Below, one piece after another: positions 43,045 to 44,229 of a stretch of DNA of 44,229 nt (position 1 is the first letter of the stretch; the number at the start of each line of letters is the position of its first letter). The DNA comes from Caldithrix sp. (GTDB lineage: Bacteria; Zhuqueibacterota; Zhuqueibacteria; Thermofontimicrobiales; Sulfurfontimicrobiaceae): NCBI GenBank assembly GCA_020722815.1, contig DYKB01000044.1, forward strand, positions 1 through 44,229, written 5' to 3'. The notes under the pieces are model-generated. The model did not search any database and was not told where the DNA came from. It worked only from the letters and a program-made list of their open reading frames with translations. Made by a program: the position numbers and the translations under genes.

Positions 43045-43857
43045 TCATTTAAAAATTTCATTTTGAAATGTCGTGTCGGGTAGCTTTAAATCTATTTTCC
43101 GATATTTATTTTGATGCATTTCAACTCCGCCCAGATTATTGATATTATCAACGATTTGCGGGATACAATATTCAGCCATTTGACCGCATATCTGCTGACT
43201 GGTGAAACGTAATATTTGCCAGCCGTAGGTTACCAGATTATTATTTCTTAAATTATCTTTTGGGGCAGTTTCCGGGGTATGATGCCAGCGATCACCATCG
43301 GTTTCAATATTTAATTTGCCTTTTTCACAATAAACAGCAAAGTCAAGTGAATAATTTTTATTATTCACCCGGATAAATTCCTGTCGTTCGGCCGGAATAT
43401 TGAGTATTTTTAATGCCGCCCATAATTTATCTTCCAGCGGGCTGCCATCGTATAGATCATTGATTTCCAATGCGTTATTAAATTTTTCCATTGTCGTGGG
43501 AATAAACACAATTCGGCGCCAGCGTCGGCTATAAATCGGATTCGGTAGTTTTTTAAGGGGTGAAAGTAACAACTGATAGTACAACTTATCACTTTTTTCA
43601 TTTAGCGGCAGTTCAGGAAAGAGCTGCCACCTTCGCGCCTCACTTATTTTTAAAACCTGTGCGGAGTACCTGATGGAATGAGCACTTTCTTTAAATGTAC
43701 TTGTGTGATAGAATGACAACCATTGGGGCGGCCATTTCTCTTTCAATAACTTTTTGACACTCTCAACCGGAATTCGATACCAATGTTTATCGCTTGCAAT
43801 CGAAAAATCGGGTTGGTTATTGATAATCGCGACTAATAATTCACCACTTTTTGACAT
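43045..43857 (-). CDS. DUF559-like PD-(D/E)XK endonuclease domain protein
   Basis: The C-terminal part (about 135-225) is a very-short-patch-repair-like nuclease: SPLEDKLW (E142), Q159, the catalytic D172 in YSLDFAV, the ExD pair E185/D187 in LNIETDGDRWH, then D..R...L...GW.ILRFTS. This is the DUF559 layout. The N-terminal 120 residues, with YRIPVESVKKLL and a basic RRWRRIVFIPTT stretch, are of unknown type and might bind nucleic acid. AGGAATCAA stands just before the ATG. No methylase or helicase lies in view, so a defence role is only a possibility. Confidence 0.82.
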   Translation of the reverse strand: MSKSGELLVAIINNQPDFSIASDKHWYRIPVESVKKLLKEKWPPQWLSFYHTSTFKESAHSIRYSAQVLKISEARRWQLFPELPLNEKSDKLYYQLLLSPLKKLPNPIYSRRWRRIVFIPTTMEKFNNALEINDLYDGSPLEDKLWAALKILNIPAERQEFIRVNNKNYSLDFAVYCEKGKLNIETDGDRWHHTPETAPKDNLRNNNLVTYGWQILRFTSQQICGQMAEYCIPQIVDNINNLGGVEMHQNKYRKIDLKLPDTTFQNEIFK

Positions 43858-43884
43858 TTGATTCCTATCGTATTTTGAATTTTT

Positions 43885-44050
43885 GATATTTAAAGCGTAA
43901 TGCGTAATACGTAATGCGTGAAATTATCCATACAGGTCTATAAGCGCATTTACCAGGATGAATATTTCATATTACAGGCTAAAAATCGTATTTCACAGGT
44001 GAAATATTTCATATCACAGGCTAAAAAATGCATATTATAGACTATAACTC
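43885..44050. repeat. Degenerate repeats preceding the 21-bp array
   Basis: A short tandem of GCGTAATRCGTAAT lies at about 43896-43920. From about 43960, worn units such as TTTCATATTACAGGCTAAAAA, TATTTCACAGGTGAAA and TTTCATATCACAGGCTAAAAA share the core TTTCA-CACAG with the perfect array that follows, which suggests older, diverged copies at its edge. Confidence 0.6.
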
Positions 44051-44229
44051 ATAAATCACAGAGCATAACTTATAAATCACAGAGCATCAGTCATAAATCA
44101 TAGAGCATCAGTCATAAATCACAGAGCATCACTCATAAATCACAGAGCATCACTCATAAATCACAGAGCATCAGTCATAAATCACAGAGCATCACTCATA
44201 AATCACAGAGCATCAGTCATAAATCACAG
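44051..44229. repeat. 21-bp tandem repeat array, cut by the window end
   Basis: Eight full units of ATAAATCACAGAGCATCA(G/C)TC (21 bp) and 11 bases of a ninth follow each other without spacers. Differences are mainly at unit 1 (TAACTT end), one C-to-T in unit 3, and a G/C alternation at base 19. Having no spacers, it is not a CRISPR. One frame is free of stops across all units (seven-residue period), but there is no start codon and no evidence that it is coding. Confidence 0.92.

Noticed and set aside
44051..44229. CRISPR array
   Set aside because: The 21-bp units are contiguous with no unique spacers, and no cas gene is in the window.

Overview
The window looks like a chromosomal segment of an uncultured Gram-negative bacterium of the FCB (Fibrobacteres-Chlorobi-Bacteroidetes) superphylum. 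Support comes from a TonB-dependent receptor with an N-terminal carboxypeptidase-regulatory-like domain, a DUF4249 lipoprotein beside it, a PorV/PorQ-like barrel fused to TPRs, many lipoproteins, and an sn-glycerol-1-phosphate dehydrogenase. A Calditrichota/KSB1-type lineage is my best guess, by inference only. Most genes have moderate to low G+C, with an AT-rich island around 34.6-36.9 kb and visibly GC-richer genes at 30.4-32.2 and 37.5-40.9 kb.

Layout. 0-7.1 kb: a divergent NtrC-like regulator behind mazG (minus strand), then a plus-strand run of L-Ala-D/L-Glu epimerase, a PBP4-type D,D-peptidase, a small membrane protein and a HAMP adenylate-cyclase-like protein. The first two act on the cell wall. 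7.7-11.4 kb: a PorV-like/TPR protein, a NusG domain II protein with a Gx/HepI-type membrane protein, and a one-domain receiver. 14.5-18.2 kb: a compact threonine operon (aspartokinase, thrB, thrC) with no homoserine dehydrogenase. 18.4-25.5 kb, minus strand: a decayed response regulator, DUF2333 protein, GH38 alpha-mannosidase, S33-type hydrolase, HNH nuclease and ArfB. 26.3-32.2 kb: glycerol-1-phosphate dehydrogenase, a histidine-kinase remnant, an OPT transporter and an unrecognised GC-rich 592-residue protein. 32.7-37.2 kb: a graveyard of toxin-antitoxin modules and AT-rich foreign DNA in which antitoxins are mostly intact and toxins broken or absent. 37.5-41.9 kb: a three-gene outer-membrane uptake locus. 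42.0-43.9 kb: an orphan MNT nucleotidyltransferase, a broken YciI gene and a DUF559-like nuclease. The window ends inside a 21-bp tandem repeat.

Mobile and repeated DNA is the most notable signal. Four short elements share inverted ends starting GTATCCGYTCA. Three of them are flanked by perfect 8-bp direct repeats with three different sequences, so they are real insertions of one non-autonomous family. The GTAA/GTAT ends and 8-bp duplications suggest mobilisation by an IS66-family transposase, but no transposase is present here. Different elements carry different interior palindromes under the same ends. A second inverted-repeat family (ends with GTACACTTTTT) and several dispersed palindromes fill other intergenic spaces. 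At least six genes show premature stops or frameshifts that can be followed into recognisable downstream homology, so the accessory parts of this genome are decaying.

I found no rRNA or tRNA genes, CRISPR array or intact transposase. No clearly new multi-gene system stands out. The best candidates for something undescribed are the transposon-like cassettes, the 592-residue protein, the NtrC-like protein without a GAFTGA loop and the PorV-TPR fusion.
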